Source: Actinomycetota bacterium (lineage in GTDB: Bacteria > Actinomycetota > Acidimicrobiia > Acidimicrobiales > Ilumatobacteraceae). Taken from it: 41,928 nucleotides of DNA. Of this stretch, positions 7,198-18,776 are shown one piece after another. Below the pieces are notes generated by a model that was not told the DNA's origin, did no database searches, and was given only the letters and a program-made list of their open reading frames with translations. The translations under genes were made by a program, and so were the position numbers. Where the stretch lies: the NCBI GenBank assembly GCA_016213665.1, contig JACQZX010000075.1, positions 1-41,928 on the forward strand, in the 5' to 3' direction. How positions within the stretch are numbered: the stretch's first letter is position 1; every line of letters begins with the position of its first letter.

Positions 7198-7986
7198 CTA
7201 GTCGGTGACTACCAGCGTGCCGGTCATCGAACCGTGGATTCCGCACACATATTGATAGGTACCAGCGGTCGAGAAGCTCTGCGAAAAGGTCTCGCCGCCA
7301 TCCAATGGGTCGCTGTTAAAGCTGCCGTCGGTGCCGACGATCGAATGGGCAAAGCCATCGGTGTTCGTCCAAGTGACGGTCGCGCCGACTGCAACGGTGG
7401 TTTCTTGAGCTTGAAAGGTGAAATCGCTGATCGTGACGCTGCCAGGCTCGGTCGGCGAAGCGGTCGTACCGGTGGAATCCTGTGCCCACAGCAAGGCCAG
7501 GGCGAGGCTGCCGACGGCGACGACTCCGGCGCCGGCCAAACCGATTCGCCGCGGCAGACCACGGCCACCACCGAGGCGGGGCAGGAAGGAAGCGCTCAGC
7601 AGAACGACAGCAATCACTTCCACGACGAGAGCGATGATCGCCTGCGGCGACGGGTTGAGCCCGGTTTCGCGCAATCCGAAAACACCGTCGCCACGACGAC
7701 TGAGCGCGAACGCACCAAGTGTGCCCAGCGCGACGCCGATCCCGCTCAGTCGCAACAGCGCATCGCGACGCAGGACCAGAGCGGCGGCAATAAGGACCGA
7801 CGAGACCCCGTTGACCACGAAGGATCGGCCGAGGTTGGCGTCGGGCAGCGAGCGGTAGCCGTCGAAGTACAACTGGATGTGCACCAATCCACCGACAAGC
7901 AGCGCGATTGCGGCCGCCAATCGCGTTGCTGTGGCCGTTGAGTACGACGTTGAGGTGCCAGTTACCAGATCATCGCGTGTTTCCAT
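7198..7986 (-). CDS. Membrane protein with C-terminal plastocyanin-like cupredoxin domain
   Basis: A 262-residue protein. Four hydrophobic helices lie at about residues 22-40, 55-72, 82-97 and 114-135, and a fifth at about 148-168. A cupredoxin domain (about 182-262) follows with type-1 copper ligands H214 (FAHSI), C248, H251 and M254 (YVCGIHGSM). The topology suggests a copper domain held on the outer face of the membrane, where it could pass electrons to or from a terminal oxidase or to the multicopper oxidase encoded two genes downstream. The ATG is preceded closely by AGAGAGGGA. It heads the minus-strand copper block. The membrane part is not one I can name. Confidence 0.8.
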   Translation of the reverse strand: METRDDLVTGTSTSYSTATATRLAAAIALLVGGLVHIQLYFDGYRSLPDANLGRSFVVNGVSSVLIAAALVLRRDALLRLSGIGVALGTLGAFALSRRGDGVFGLRETGLNPSPQAIIALVVEVIAVVLLSASFLPRLGGGRGLPRRIGLAGAGVVAVGSLALALLWAQDSTGTTASPTEPGSVTISDFTFQAQETTVAVGATVTWTNTDGFAHSIVGTDGSFNSDPLDGGETFSQSFSTAGTYQYVCGIHGSMTGTLVVTD

Positions 7987-8073
7987 GTATCCCTCTCTGA
8001 GATTCGTTCGCCAACCGTTCGGAGCCCGCCGGTGCGCAGATTGGTCGCCATCAATCAGCGTGTCGCGCGCCGC

Positions 8074-8334
8074 CTATTTGGCCGCCTTGGCCAAGCGCTT
8101 GGCGGCCTTGCCCGTGGGGGCGATGTTGCGTTGATCGAGGTCGCCCATTTCAACGCCGTTGACGAAGAGCACGCGGTACCGCTGCCAGTTGAAGCCGTTG
8201 GCGAGAATCACCTTGCCCTCGGTCCCGCGCGCAACTCCGTCGAGATCGACGGTGCTCACGACTCGGTCACCCATGCGCAGGTCGAGTTGGTTGGCGTGCG
8301 GTTTCGCCAGGCTGTGCGGTTTCCAGAACGTCAT
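8074..8334 (-). CDS. Small conserved hypothetical protein, beta-rich with basic tail
   Basis: An 86-residue protein starting MTFWKPHSLAKPHANQLDL. The middle (MGDRVVSTVDLDGVARGTEGKVI and YRVLFVNGVEMGDLDQRNI) is rich in predicted beta strands and resembles an SH3-like barrel with the D-G-V-x3-T-x-G-K-V pattern of small KOW/SH3 folds. The end is a lysine- and alanine-rich tail. No catalytic residues are evident. An open frame continues upstream of 8334, but the coding character ends at this ATG. It is divergent from trigger factor, with 79 bp between the starts. The function is unknown; the basic tail may mean nucleic-acid contact. Confidence 0.6.
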   Translation of the reverse strand: MTFWKPHSLAKPHANQLDLRMGDRVVSTVDLDGVARGTEGKVILANGFNWQRYRVLFVNGVEMGDLDQRNIAPTGKAAKRLAKAAK

Positions 8335-8398
8335 GTGGCATAGTCTGCCCGGCGCGGGCGGGTCGACGTGCAATCGGCAGGAAATCTGGAGGCGACGG

Positions 8399-8404
8399 TA
8401 GAGT
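8399..8404 (+). promoter_or_regulatory. Predicted -10 element of tig
   Basis: TAGAGT followed by 9 nt and the GTG at 8414. The leader would be 0-3 nt, and no Shine-Dalgarno sequence is placed properly for this GTG. It supports the early GTG start and therefore the N-terminal extension of trigger factor. Confidence 0.4.
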
Positions 8405-8413
8405 CGTCGCTCT

Positions 8414-9880
<1,467 letters not shown>

Positions 9881-9882
9881 GC

Positions 9883-10521
9883 ATGGACGACCGTTTCAGA
9901 ATGTCGGGATACACGATCCCCAGCGTCATCGAGCAGACCAGTCGCGGTGAGCGGTACTCCGACCTGTACAGCCGACTGCTGCGCGACAACATCATCTGGC
10001 TCGATTCCCCGATCGACGACGGCACGGCCAGCCTGACGTGCGCCAAGCTGGTCTACCTCGAAAGCGAAAACCCCGACAAGGACATCAGCCTGTACATCAA
10101 CAGTCCCGGGGGCGACATCACCGCCCTTTTCGCCATCTACGACACGATGCAGTTCATCAAGAATGACATTGCCACGATTTGCCTGGGCCAGGCGGCGTCG
10201 GCGGCGGCCGTGTTGCTGGCCGCCGGCACCAAGGGCAAGCGGATGGCTCTGCCGCACAGCCGCATCCTCTTGCACCAACCCCACGGTCAGGTCGGTTACG
10301 CCCAGGTCACCGATCTCGAACTGGCGGCCAAGGAAATGCTGCGCATGCGCGACCTGATGGAGGAGCTACTGGCCCTGCATACCGGTCAAACCATGGAACG
10401 AATTCACGCCGACACCGACCGGGATTTCGTGATGGAAGCATCCGAGGCCCTCGCGTATGGCATCATCGATGATGTCATCACGTCGCGCGATGTCGTGGAC
10501 CGCACCGGTCCCATCCGCTGA
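9883..10521 (+). CDS. clpP: ATP-dependent Clp protease proteolytic subunit
   Basis: A 212-residue serine peptidase (S14). The catalytic Ser106 is in [14 protein letters not shown], the His131 in [13 protein letters not shown] and the Asp in the [10 protein letters not shown] segment (about 177). ClpP forms a double-ring chamber that degrades proteins unfolded by ClpX, encoded next. GQAASAAA in place of GQAASMGA is seen in actinobacterial ClpP paralogues. Only one clpP gene is present here, whereas many Actinobacteria carry clpP1-clpP2 in tandem; a second copy may lie elsewhere. It starts 2 nt after the tig stop. Confidence 0.95.
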   Translation: MDDRFRMSGYTIPSVIEQTSRGERYSDLYSRLLRDNIIWLDSPIDDGTASLTCAKLVYLESENPDKDISLYINSPGGDITALFAIYDTMQFIKNDIATICLGQAASAAAVLLAAGTKGKRMALPHSRILLHQPHGQVGYAQVTDLELAAKEMLRMRDLMEELLALHTGQTMERIHADTDRDFVMEASEALAYGIIDDVITSRDVVDRTGPIR

Positions 10522-10567
10522 GCGCGCCGGGGCGTAGCTGTCGTAGGTGAGAGGGAGGGATGCTGCC

Positions 10568-11848
<1,281 letters not shown>

Positions 11849-11885
11849 CGCCGCGGGAAACCGCCATCGTGGAAATGACTCAGCC

Positions 11886-13178
11886 TTGAGCTACGCCGAC
11901 GCCCTCGCCTACCTTGACGCGCACTCGAACTACGACTTGACCGGTCGCATCACGTCACCGACGCTGGACCGGATGCAGGTCCTGATGAACGCAATGGGCG
12001 ATCCGCAGCTGGCTTATCCCGTCATCCACATCACCGGCACCAACGGCAAGGGCTCGACCACGCAGATGATCACCCGTCTGCTGCTGGCGCATGGTCTCGC
12101 GGTCGGCACCTACTCGAGTCCACACCTCGAACGACTGAACGAGCGCATCACTCGCAACTGCGAGCCGATCGATGACGACGAATTCGCCGAGCAAGTTGCC
12201 GCCGTCGCCGACCTGGAGGCGATTACCGGAGTGCGACCCAGCTACTTCGAGGCGGTCACCGCGGCGGCGTTCCGTTGGTTCGCGGACATTGCGGTCGATG
12301 TAGCGGTGGTGGAGGTTGGGCTGCTGGGACGCTGGGACGCGACCAACGTGTGCCAATCGCAAGTTGCCGTCGTTACCAACATCGCCGTCGATCACACCGA
12401 ATACGCCGGACCCACCACGCGTCACATCGCCACCGAGAAGTCGGGAATCGTCAAACCGGGGAGTGCCGTTGTCATCGGCGAAACCGAGCCGTCGCTGGCG
12501 GCCATCTTCGCGGAAGCGGGCGGTGCCACCAACTTCTGGCGCGGGGAAGACTTCGATGTCCTCGAAAATCAACTGGCAATCGGCGGACGATTGGTTGTTC
12601 TCCGAACTCCGACGACTGTGTACCCCGACGTGTTCGTGCCGTTGCACGGACGGCACCAGGGAGACAACGCCGTCGTTGCCCTGACCGCCGTCGAGGCGTT
12701 CTTCGCCGCGCCGGTGCCGGGCGACTTGGTGATCGAGGGTTTCGCCGAGGTCGTGATGCCCGGGCGCTTCGAGGTGATGGGACACCAACCACTGGCGATC
12801 ATCGACGGGGCCCATAATCCTGCGGGGGCCGACGTGTGCGCCTCGGTGTTCTTCGACGATTTCGATCCCTCGGGCCGACGAATTCTGCTGGTCGGCTTCC
12901 TGCTCGGACGCGACCCGCGCGAAATGCTTGCAGCGTTGCGTGCCGATGAGTTCGATGTGGTGATCACGTGTACGGCACCATCGTCGCGTGGCATGCCGGC
13001 GACCGAGATCTCAAGCGCCGCCCGGGCTCTCGGCTGCGACGAGGTGCTGGAGATCGAGTCGCTGGAACGAGCCATTGACCGGGCCCTTTCGATAGCGGGG
13101 CGCGACGATGCGGTGCTGATAACCGGTTCGCTTTACGTCATCGGTGGGGCGCGGCCGTATCTGCGCAAGATCCTGTAA
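11886..13178 (+). CDS. folC: Bifunctional folylpolyglutamate synthase / dihydrofolate synthase
   Basis: A 430-residue Mur-ligase-fold enzyme that adds glutamate to (dihydro)folate using ATP. Motifs: P-loop ITGTNGKGSTT (about 48-58), SSPHLERLNERI, EVGLLGRWDATN, HTEYAGPTTRHIATEKSGI with the expected modified lysine, and DGAHNPAGA in the C-terminal domain. The reading frame begins with TTG at 11886 (MSYADALAYLDAHSNYDL); there is no ATG before residue 30, which would cut into the conserved N terminus, so TTG is the best start although its ribosome-binding site is weak. It lies 37 nt after clpX; valS, often between these genes in relatives, is absent. Confidence 0.93.
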   Translation: MSYADALAYLDAHSNYDLTGRITSPTLDRMQVLMNAMGDPQLAYPVIHITGTNGKGSTTQMITRLLLAHGLAVGTYSSPHLERLNERITRNCEPIDDDEFAEQVAAVADLEAITGVRPSYFEAVTAAAFRWFADIAVDVAVVEVGLLGRWDATNVCQSQVAVVTNIAVDHTEYAGPTTRHIATEKSGIVKPGSAVVIGETEPSLAAIFAEAGGATNFWRGEDFDVLENQLAIGGRLVVLRTPTTVYPDVFVPLHGRHQGDNAVVALTAVEAFFAAPVPGDLVIEGFAEVVMPGRFEVMGHQPLAIIDGAHNPAGADVCASVFFDDFDPSGRRILLVGFLLGRDPREMLAALRADEFDVVITCTAPSSRGMPATEISSAARALGCDEVLEIESLERAIDRALSIAGRDDAVLITGSLYVIGGARPYLRKIL

Positions 13179-13243
13179 CGGCCACGCCATCTGCGCGTCG
13201 GCAATCAACCTCACCAAGCTTTACGAAAGATTGGGAGCGGCGG

Positions 13244-13249
13244 TAGCCT
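13244..13249 (+). promoter_or_regulatory. Predicted -10 element of ndk
   Basis: TAGCCT followed by 8 nt and the ATG at 13258. A weak -35 candidate, TTACGA at 13221-13226, lies 17 bp upstream. The predicted leader is 0-2 nt, so ndk would be translated from a leaderless or near-leaderless mRNA. Confidence 0.4.
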
Positions 13250-13257
13250 CGCTGGCG

Positions 13258-13668
13258 ATGTCTGATCGAACCCTGGTACTGCTGAAGCCCGATGCCGTCG
13301 AGCGCGGCCTGATCGGCGAGATTCTTGGGCGCTTCGAGGCCAAGGGTCTCGCGCTGGTGGCTCTCGAATTTCGTGTGCTCGACGCCGCCATCCTCGCTCG
13401 CCATTACGCCGAACACGTCGGCAAGGGGTTCTACGCCGACCTGGTGAAATTCATGAGTCGCGGACCGGTAGTGGCCGCAGTTCTGGAAGGACCGGAGGAC
13501 ACTTGGGAGGTCGTGCGCACGATGATGGGCGCCACCAACCCCCGCGTCGCCGCTCCTGGCACCATTCGCGGCGACCTTGGAACGCTGTTCACCGAGAATC
13601 TCGTGCACGGAAGTGACTCCCTGGGTGCTGCCGCCCGCGAGATCGAGACCTTCTTCCCGAACCTGTAA
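13258..13668 (+). CDS. ndk: Nucleoside diphosphate kinase
   Basis: A 136-residue protein of the usual family length, starting MSDRTLVLLKPDAVERGLIG. It transfers the terminal phosphate of NTPs to NDPs through the phospho-histidine in NLVHGSDS (H117). Also present are GATNPRVAAPGTIRGDLG and the C-terminal AAREIETFFP. The open frame extends upstream to 13144 inside folC, but the conserved N terminus and the preceding TAGCCT element fix the start at 13258. It lies 79 bp after folC. Confidence 0.97.
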   Translation: MSDRTLVLLKPDAVERGLIGEILGRFEAKGLALVALEFRVLDAAILARHYAEHVGKGFYADLVKFMSRGPVVAAVLEGPEDTWEVVRTMMGATNPRVAAPGTIRGDLGTLFTENLVHGSDSLGAAAREIETFFPNL

Positions 13669-13684
13669 CAATTCGGACAGCCGC

Positions 13685-13690
13685 TAGACT
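13685..13690 (+). promoter_or_regulatory. Predicted -10 element of the mreBCD-mrdA-rodA run
   Basis: TAGACT, identical to the -10 hexamer proposed before the SPFH gene. In contrast to the leaderless promoters, it leaves a leader of about 65 nt before mreB, which has a strong AGGAGG (13754-13759) 5 nt before the ATG at 13765. Confidence 0.35.
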
Positions 13691-13764
13691 GCCGTTTTGA
13701 TGTGGGCCCCCGGCGGTACGCCGCCCGGTGGTCGCGAACCGTCAGCGCAGATAGGAGGTTGGTG

Positions 13765-14799
13765 ATGGCGAAGAGCAACCCGCTGGCGCTCGGCCGTGAC
13801 CTCGCCATCGATCTGGGCACCGCCAACACGCTCATTTACGCCCGCGGACAGGGAATCGTGCTCAACGAACCCTCTGTCGTAGCTATCGATATCACCGACG
13901 GCCGACCGGTCGCGGTCGGTTCCGAGGCCAAACGGATGATGGGTCGCACGCCCGGCCGCATCAAGACGATTCGTCCGCTGAAAGACGGTGTCATCGCCGA
14001 CTTCGAGGTTTGCGAGAAGATGCTGCGCTTCTTCATTCAGAAGGTGCACGCCAGCCGGTGGAGCAAACCACGCATGGTGATCTGCGTGCCATCGGGTATC
14101 ACCGGGGTTGAACAGCGTGCGGTGCAGGATGCGGCCGAGTACGCCGGCGCGCGCAAGCCCGTGCACATCATCGAAGAGCCGATGGCGGCCGCGATCGGCA
14201 CCGATCTTCCGATCCACGAACCGAGCGGCAACATGATCGTGGACATTGGCGGCGGAACAACCGAGGTCGCGGTGATCTCGCTCGGCGGCATCGTCACCGC
14301 GCAATCGGTTCGGATTGCCGGCGACGAGCTGGACGAGGCGATCATCCAGTATCTGAAGAAGGAATTCTCGCTGGCTGTTGGCGATCGCACCGCGGAGGAA
14401 GTAAAGATCCACATGGGGTCGGCCTGGCCGCTCGACGAGGAGTTGACCGCCGACATCCGTGGTCGCGATCTCATCACCGGTCTGCCGCGCAGCATCGCAC
14501 TCACCACCGAACAGATCAGGGAAGGTCTCGCGGAACCTGTCACTGCCATCATCGATGCGATCAAGTCGACGCTCGACCGCACACCGCCGGAACTCGCGGC
14601 CGACATCATCGAGCAGGGAATCACCATCACCGGTGGCGGTGCGCTCTTGGCCGGGTTCGATCGCCGGCTGTCGCATGAGACCGGCATTCCCGTGAACATC
14701 GCTCGCGATCCGTTGTTCAGCGTAGTTATCGGATCCGGCCGCGCCCTCGAGAACATCGATGCCATGCGCGGGTTGATGTCACTCGGCGGCGACGAATAA
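13765..14799 (+). CDS. mreB: Rod-shape-determining actin homologue MreB
   Basis: A 344-residue ATP-binding cytoskeletal protein that positions the elongation machinery under the membrane. The phosphate-1 motif is [14 protein letters not shown] (about 12-25), phosphate-2 is [18 protein letters not shown], the adenosine motif is [11 protein letters not shown], and the conserved [11 protein letters not shown] is present. The family start [12 protein letters not shown] and AGGAGG just upstream set the start; the open frame runs upstream to 13702 but without family similarity. It is followed by mreC after 15 nt. MreB is absent from many Actinobacteria of mycelial or apical growth, so this points to lateral elongation in a rod-shaped cell. 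Confidence 0.97.
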   Translation: MAKSNPLALGRDLAIDLGTANTLIYARGQGIVLNEPSVVAIDITDGRPVAVGSEAKRMMGRTPGRIKTIRPLKDGVIADFEVCEKMLRFFIQKVHASRWSKPRMVICVPSGITGVEQRAVQDAAEYAGARKPVHIIEEPMAAAIGTDLPIHEPSGNMIVDIGGGTTEVAVISLGGIVTAQSVRIAGDELDEAIIQYLKKEFSLAVGDRTAEEVKIHMGSAWPLDEELTADIRGRDLITGLPRSIALTTEQIREGLAEPVTAIIDAIKSTLDRTPPELAADIIEQGITITGGGALLAGFDRRLSHETGIPVNIARDPLFSVVIGSGRALENIDAMRGLMSLGGDE

Positions 14800-14814
14800 C
14801 TCGATTGGCGCCAC

Positions 14815-15855
14815 ATGTTCTCGTCCTTGAGCCGCCGCCGTGTGATTCTGCTGGTCGTGCTGAGTTGCCTGCTGCTGATCACGCTCGACAAACGCGGTAA
14901 CCCGGTGATCGACCGCCTGCGTGGCGCGTTCGCCACACTGGTGATGCGCCCTGTCGACACTGCTACTGAAGCTGTGGTCCTGCCGCTTGAGCGCGCGTGG
15001 AACGGCATCGTGAATTACGACGAGATGAAGCGCGACCGCGACAATCTCTACGATCAGGTTCAACACATGAAGGGCAACGATGTCGAGGCGCAGACCGCGA
15101 TTCTCGAAGCGCGCGAGTTGTTTGCGATCACGGGGCTCGCCGCTCAGTTGGACTTCCAATCTGTGGTCGGGCAGGTCGTCGGTGAGTCAGCCAGCAACTT
15201 TCAGAATACGGTCGAAATCAACGTCGGGTCGCGGCGCGGCGTGAAAGTCGGGATGCCCGTCACCGATGGTGCCGGCATCATCGGCCGCATCACCAAAGTG
15301 TTCCCCGACCAGAGCATCGTGCTACTGGCATGGGACCCCTCGTACGGCGTATCCGCACAGATTTTGGCGACTCCGGAGGAGGTGGCGGAGGAGATCTCCA
15401 CGCGCGTCACCACCCCGTCGGGTGCCTTCGAGGACGAAGTGGGCACGACCACCTCTACCACCATCGATACTCGACCATTCGACCCGCCCGACCCCGCGCG
15501 AACGACAACCACTACCACCCCTGCCTCGACCACAACCACCACGACGACAGCGCCGCAGATCATTCGCGAAACCGGCGCGATCGAGGGGCAGGGCAGTGAT
15601 CAACCACTCATCATGCGTTTCACCGATAGTTCCTCGGCTGTGACCACCGTTCGCGTCGGTTCGCTCGTCGACACCGCCGGCGGTAACAGCAGCCTGGCAC
15701 CGCAAGGAATTCCGATAGGCACCGTCACGCGAGTGGTGACCGAGACGGGCAGCAGCAATGCCGTTGTCGAAGTCACGCTGCACGCCAACCTGCGCCGGCT
15801 CAACTTCGTCGCGGTCGTACTCTACGAACCCAATCCGGAAGCGATCGGTCGCTGA
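14815..15855 (+). CDS. mreC: Cell-shape protein MreC with Thr-rich insertion
   Basis: A 346-residue bitopic protein: cytoplasmic SRRR, a membrane helix at about 10-23, a coiled coil (about 65-105), then the extracytoplasmic beta domain (VVGQVVGESASNFQNTVEINVG...GRITKVFPDQSIVLL). MreC links MreB to PBP2 and MreD. Between about residues 187 and 252 a low-complexity insert rich in Thr, Pro and Asp (runs of six and seven Thr) splits the beta domain before VRVGSLVDTAGG...GIPIGTVTRVV. Such a linker is not part of typical MreC and is probably exposed and flexible. It is 15 nt after mreB and 3 nt before mreD. Confidence 0.93.
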   Translation: MFSSLSRRRVILLVVLSCLLLITLDKRGNPVIDRLRGAFATLVMRPVDTATEAVVLPLERAWNGIVNYDEMKRDRDNLYDQVQHMKGNDVEAQTAILEARELFAITGLAAQLDFQSVVGQVVGESASNFQNTVEINVGSRRGVKVGMPVTDGAGIIGRITKVFPDQSIVLLAWDPSYGVSAQILATPEEVAEEISTRVTTPSGAFEDEVGTTTSTTIDTRPFDPPDPARTTTTTTPASTTTTTTTAPQIIRETGAIEGQGSDQPLIMRFTDSSSAVTTVRVGSLVDTAGGNSSLAPQGIPIGTVTRVVTETGSSNAVVEVTLHANLRRLNFVAVVLYEPNPEAIGR

Positions 15856-15858
15856 CCA

Positions 15859-16383
15859 GTGCCTTCGGTCCTGTTCGGCCCGGCGCTGCGCATCCTTCCC
15901 GTCGGGCTGTTTGCACTCTCGCTGCAAAGGTTGTTCTTCGCTCGGCACCCGCTGCACGATGTGAAATTGCAGTTCGTGCTCGCGGTGGTAGTTGCCGCAG
16001 GCGTGGTCGGTGGTCCCGACCGGGGGGCGGTCGTGGGGTTCGTGTTCGGGCTGCTCTACGACCTCTCCGGAACGACGCCGCTGGGATTGGTGGCGCTGGC
16101 CTATGGGCTTGGCGGAATGTCCGCTGGTTACGTGCACAGCCGGGTGCCGGAGCCGCAGTGGTGGTTGGCGATGATCTTCGCCACCATCGGAGCGGTCATC
16201 GGCGAACTGACCGTGCCCTTGGCGGAGCAAATGGTTGACGACGGCGGTTGGATCACCGCCCGACTCTTGGAGGAGATTCCTGTCGTTGCGGTTACTGCCG
16301 GGTTGATGTGTCCGGCCTTGATGCCGGTTTGTCGCTGGATGGTAGGCGTGAAGCGCAAGAAGTGGAAGGTGATTACGGAGTGA
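15859..16383 (+). CDS. mreD: Rod-shape-determining membrane protein MreD
   Basis: A 174-residue, very hydrophobic protein with about five membrane helices. It contains the MreD-like segment GPDRGAVVGFVFGLLYDLSGTTPLG and ends in a basic tail (VKRKKWKVITE). Its position after mreC and its size match MreD, which completes the MreBCD elongation complex. It starts with GTG 3 nt after the mreC stop, an arrangement that implies translational coupling. Confidence 0.88.
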   Translation: MPSVLFGPALRILPVGLFALSLQRLFFARHPLHDVKLQFVLAVVVAAGVVGGPDRGAVVGFVFGLLYDLSGTTPLGLVALAYGLGGMSAGYVHSRVPEPQWWLAMIFATIGAVIGELTVPLAEQMVDDGGWITARLLEEIPVVAVTAGLMCPALMPVCRWMVGVKRKKWKVITE

Positions 16384-16432
16384 CCGGCCGACCCGCCACA
16401 AATTTCGGCTGCCCACAGGCAACAATGGTGCA

Positions 16433-18775
16433 ATGGCAGTAGATAAGCGCTCCGCCCGCCTGGGCGTGCTCGCCACTGTGTCCTTGGTGCTGATGGGTGT
16501 GCTCGGTGCGCGCCTGTGGTTCCTGCAAGGTGTCAGCTCCGAGGAATACGAGCGCAAGGTGGTCTCTGCCAAGTTGCGCACCGTGTACATCCCGCCGGAA
16601 CGAGGTCGTATCTTCGACACCGATGGCCGGATCGTGGCCGACAACCACGAGATCCTCACGGTGACGGTCGAGTGGGCGACCGTGCGTCGCTTGAGTAACC
16701 GCAAGGCGTTGTTCGAGCGGTTGTCGGGTCCACTGGCGACCCCGTTCGATGACCTGATGCGTCGGTATGAGCCTTGCTACAACCTCGGCGCCGAATTCCT
16801 CGACGACAATGGTGTTTGCACAAAGGGGCAGCTCTACGACTCACTGCTTCCGCTGCCATTGAAGGAGGATGTGTCGGAGGAAACCGTCGCGTTTCTGCTT
16901 GAGCGCGCCGAGGACTATCCGGGGGTTGACGTCGCGGCGCAGTACAAGCGCGTTTATCCGTACGCGCCGCTGGCATCACACGTCATCGGATTCATGGGAG
17001 CGATCTCGGCGGAGCGGCTAGGTAGTTATCTCGATCAGGGCTACAAGCGCAACGAGCGGGTCGGTCAGTTCGGTATCGAGTTGAGCATGGAGCGCGAACT
17101 TCATGGTCGCTGGGGCAAGAGGGTGTACGAGGTCGACGCCGCCGGCACGATCACGCGCGAACTCGAGGAACAACGGATCGAACCGGTCGCGGGGTTCGAC
17201 GTGCAGCTCACCATCGATCTCGACATCCAGTTGTATGCGGAGCAGGCGCTGGAGACCGAGTTGCGCAAGCGCCGCGATCTGCCCGAAGACATCTACAACA
17301 GCGACTCCGCACCGCACAACCCGCGCGATCGGCTGAAGAACTTCGAAGAGCGGGTGTATGGAATCCAGTTACCCAACGGTGGTGGGCGGTTGGAGTTCCC
17401 GGAGTGGGTGCAGCACAAGGCACCCGCCGGCTCCGTCGTGGTGATGAACTACGAGACCGGCCAGGTGATTGCGATGGCCAGCTACCCAACGTTCGACAAT
17501 CGCTGGATGGAGGCCGGCATCACCGGCGAGAAGTATCAGGAGCTGTTCCCGTCGTTCGAGGCCGATGGTGTGACGCGCATCAGCTCCGACGATTCGATCT
17601 TGGTCAATCGAGCCGTGCAGGGGAATTACAACCTCGGGTCGTCGATCAAACCGTTCATTGCGTGGAGCGCCATGCACGCCGGAATCCTTGATTCGTCGTC
17701 GGTCTTCGTGGACGAGGGTGAGTACACGCTCTACACGATCAGCCCCGAGAGATGCCAGCACAATGGTGGCGTTCAGCGATGCATCTTCAAAAACGCGACC
17801 AACAAGCGATCGCTGAAGCCGAGCCGTTACGGACCGTTGACCGTTGAGGACGCATTGGCCGTGTCCAGCGACGTCTTCTTCTACAAGATCGGCGAGGACA
17901 TGTACTCGCAGAGCCGCCTCAACCCAAACGCGCCGAACCTGTTGAAAGCGAATCTGGAACGCTTCGGATTCGGAAAGAAGAGCGGCATTCGGTTGCCCTA
18001 CGAGTGGGGTGGCCGTGTTCCCGACGACGCGGTCAAGAAGAACCTTGTCGAACAGGGGGTACTGGCCAAAGGGGAAGCGCCGCAACTGGTGGTCGGCGAC
18101 TCGGTGCAGGTGGCGATCGGACAGGGGCTGATGGCCGCGACGCCGTTGCAGCTCGCCAACGCCTACTCGACGCTCGCCAATGGTGGATTTCTGCTTGAGC
18201 CGGCGATCGTGAAGAACATTTATGCCCCGCTCACCCCAGATGCCGGGCCGGCGATGGCCGACCTCGATGCGGGTACGGTGGTGAAGAGCTTTGAGCAATC
18301 GGTGGTCGTCGATTCACTGGAGATGCCCGAGGCCATATATCAGCCGATCATTCGTGGGTTGACCCGAGTAATCCGCGGCCCGGGCGTGTTGTCCGACTTC
18401 TACCACGAGACCACTGGCGAGAAGTTGTTCGCGGGTTACTCCGTCGACATTGCCGGCAAGACCGGAACCGTGCAGGGCACCGGCAAGTACCCCTGGAACG
18501 ATTCGTCGGTGTTCGGCGCCTTCGGCCTGACCGCCATCGACGCACTGCACAGCCCGGTCCCGTACACGGTCGTCGCCTTCTTGGAGAAGAGCGGGTACGG
18601 GTCGAAGGCGGCCGCACCGGTGGTCAAGTGCATGTTCTTGGCCCTGACTGAGAAAGTGACGCTCGACCCGATCCAGATCTCCGACCCGCTCGACGTCAAT
18701 TCGACCGAGGCCGCGCCGGAAGTCGAACTCCCGAGCACCAAATGTCTCGGCGGTAGCGGCGGCGCCAAGGACTGA
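16433..18775 (+). CDS. mrdA: Penicillin-binding protein 2 (class B transpeptidase)
   Basis: A 780-residue, single-pass membrane transpeptidase that cross-links peptidoglycan during elongation together with RodA. After a membrane helix (about 9-30) comes the non-catalytic dimer/pedestal region starting IPPERGRIFDTDGRIVADN. The transpeptidase motifs are S403-SI-K406 (NLGSSIKPF), S478-S-D480 (VSSDVFFY, the Asp variant normal for PBP2) and K676-T-G678. A segment at about 283-330 (DIYNSDSAPHNPRDRL...GGGRLEFPEW) appears as an extra insert at the entry to the transpeptidase domain. The ATG at 16433 has no ribosome-binding site; AACAAT lies 6 nt before it and may be a -10. It is 49 nt after mreD and 1 nt before rodA. 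Confidence 0.95.
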   Translation: MAVDKRSARLGVLATVSLVLMGVLGARLWFLQGVSSEEYERKVVSAKLRTVYIPPERGRIFDTDGRIVADNHEILTVTVEWATVRRLSNRKALFERLSGPLATPFDDLMRRYEPCYNLGAEFLDDNGVCTKGQLYDSLLPLPLKEDVSEETVAFLLERAEDYPGVDVAAQYKRVYPYAPLASHVIGFMGAISAERLGSYLDQGYKRNERVGQFGIELSMERELHGRWGKRVYEVDAAGTITRELEEQRIEPVAGFDVQLTIDLDIQLYAEQALETELRKRRDLPEDIYNSDSAPHNPRDRLKNFEERVYGIQLPNGGGRLEFPEWVQHKAPAGSVVVMNYETGQVIAMASYPTFDNRWMEAGITGEKYQELFPSFEADGVTRISSDDSILVNRAVQGNYNLGSSIKPFIAWSAMHAGILDSSSVFVDEGEYTLYTISPERCQHNGGVQRCIFKNATNKRSLKPSRYGPLTVEDALAVSSDVFFYKIGEDMYSQSRLNPNAPNLLKANLERFGFGKKSGIRLPYEWGGRVPDDAVKKNLVEQGVLAKGEAPQLVVGDSVQVAIGQGLMAATPLQLANAYSTLANGGFLLEPAIVKNIYAPLTPDAGPAMADLDAGTVVKSFEQSVVVDSLEMPEAIYQPIIRGLTRVIRGPGVLSDFYHETTGEKLFAGYSVDIAGKTGTVQGTGKYPWNDSSVFGAFGLTAIDALHSPVPYTVVAFLEKSGYGSKAAAPVVKCMFLALTEKVTLDPIQISDPLDVNSTEAAPEVELPSTKCLGGSGGAKD

Positions 18776-18776
18776 A

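Noticed and set aside
7224-7941. Plus-strand frames opposite the membrane cupredoxin gene
   Set aside because: They lack motifs, while the minus strand shows membrane helices and a full copper site.
15322-16704. 460-codon minus-strand frame opposite mreC, mreD and mrdA
   Set aside because: Antisense shadow across three well-supported genes.
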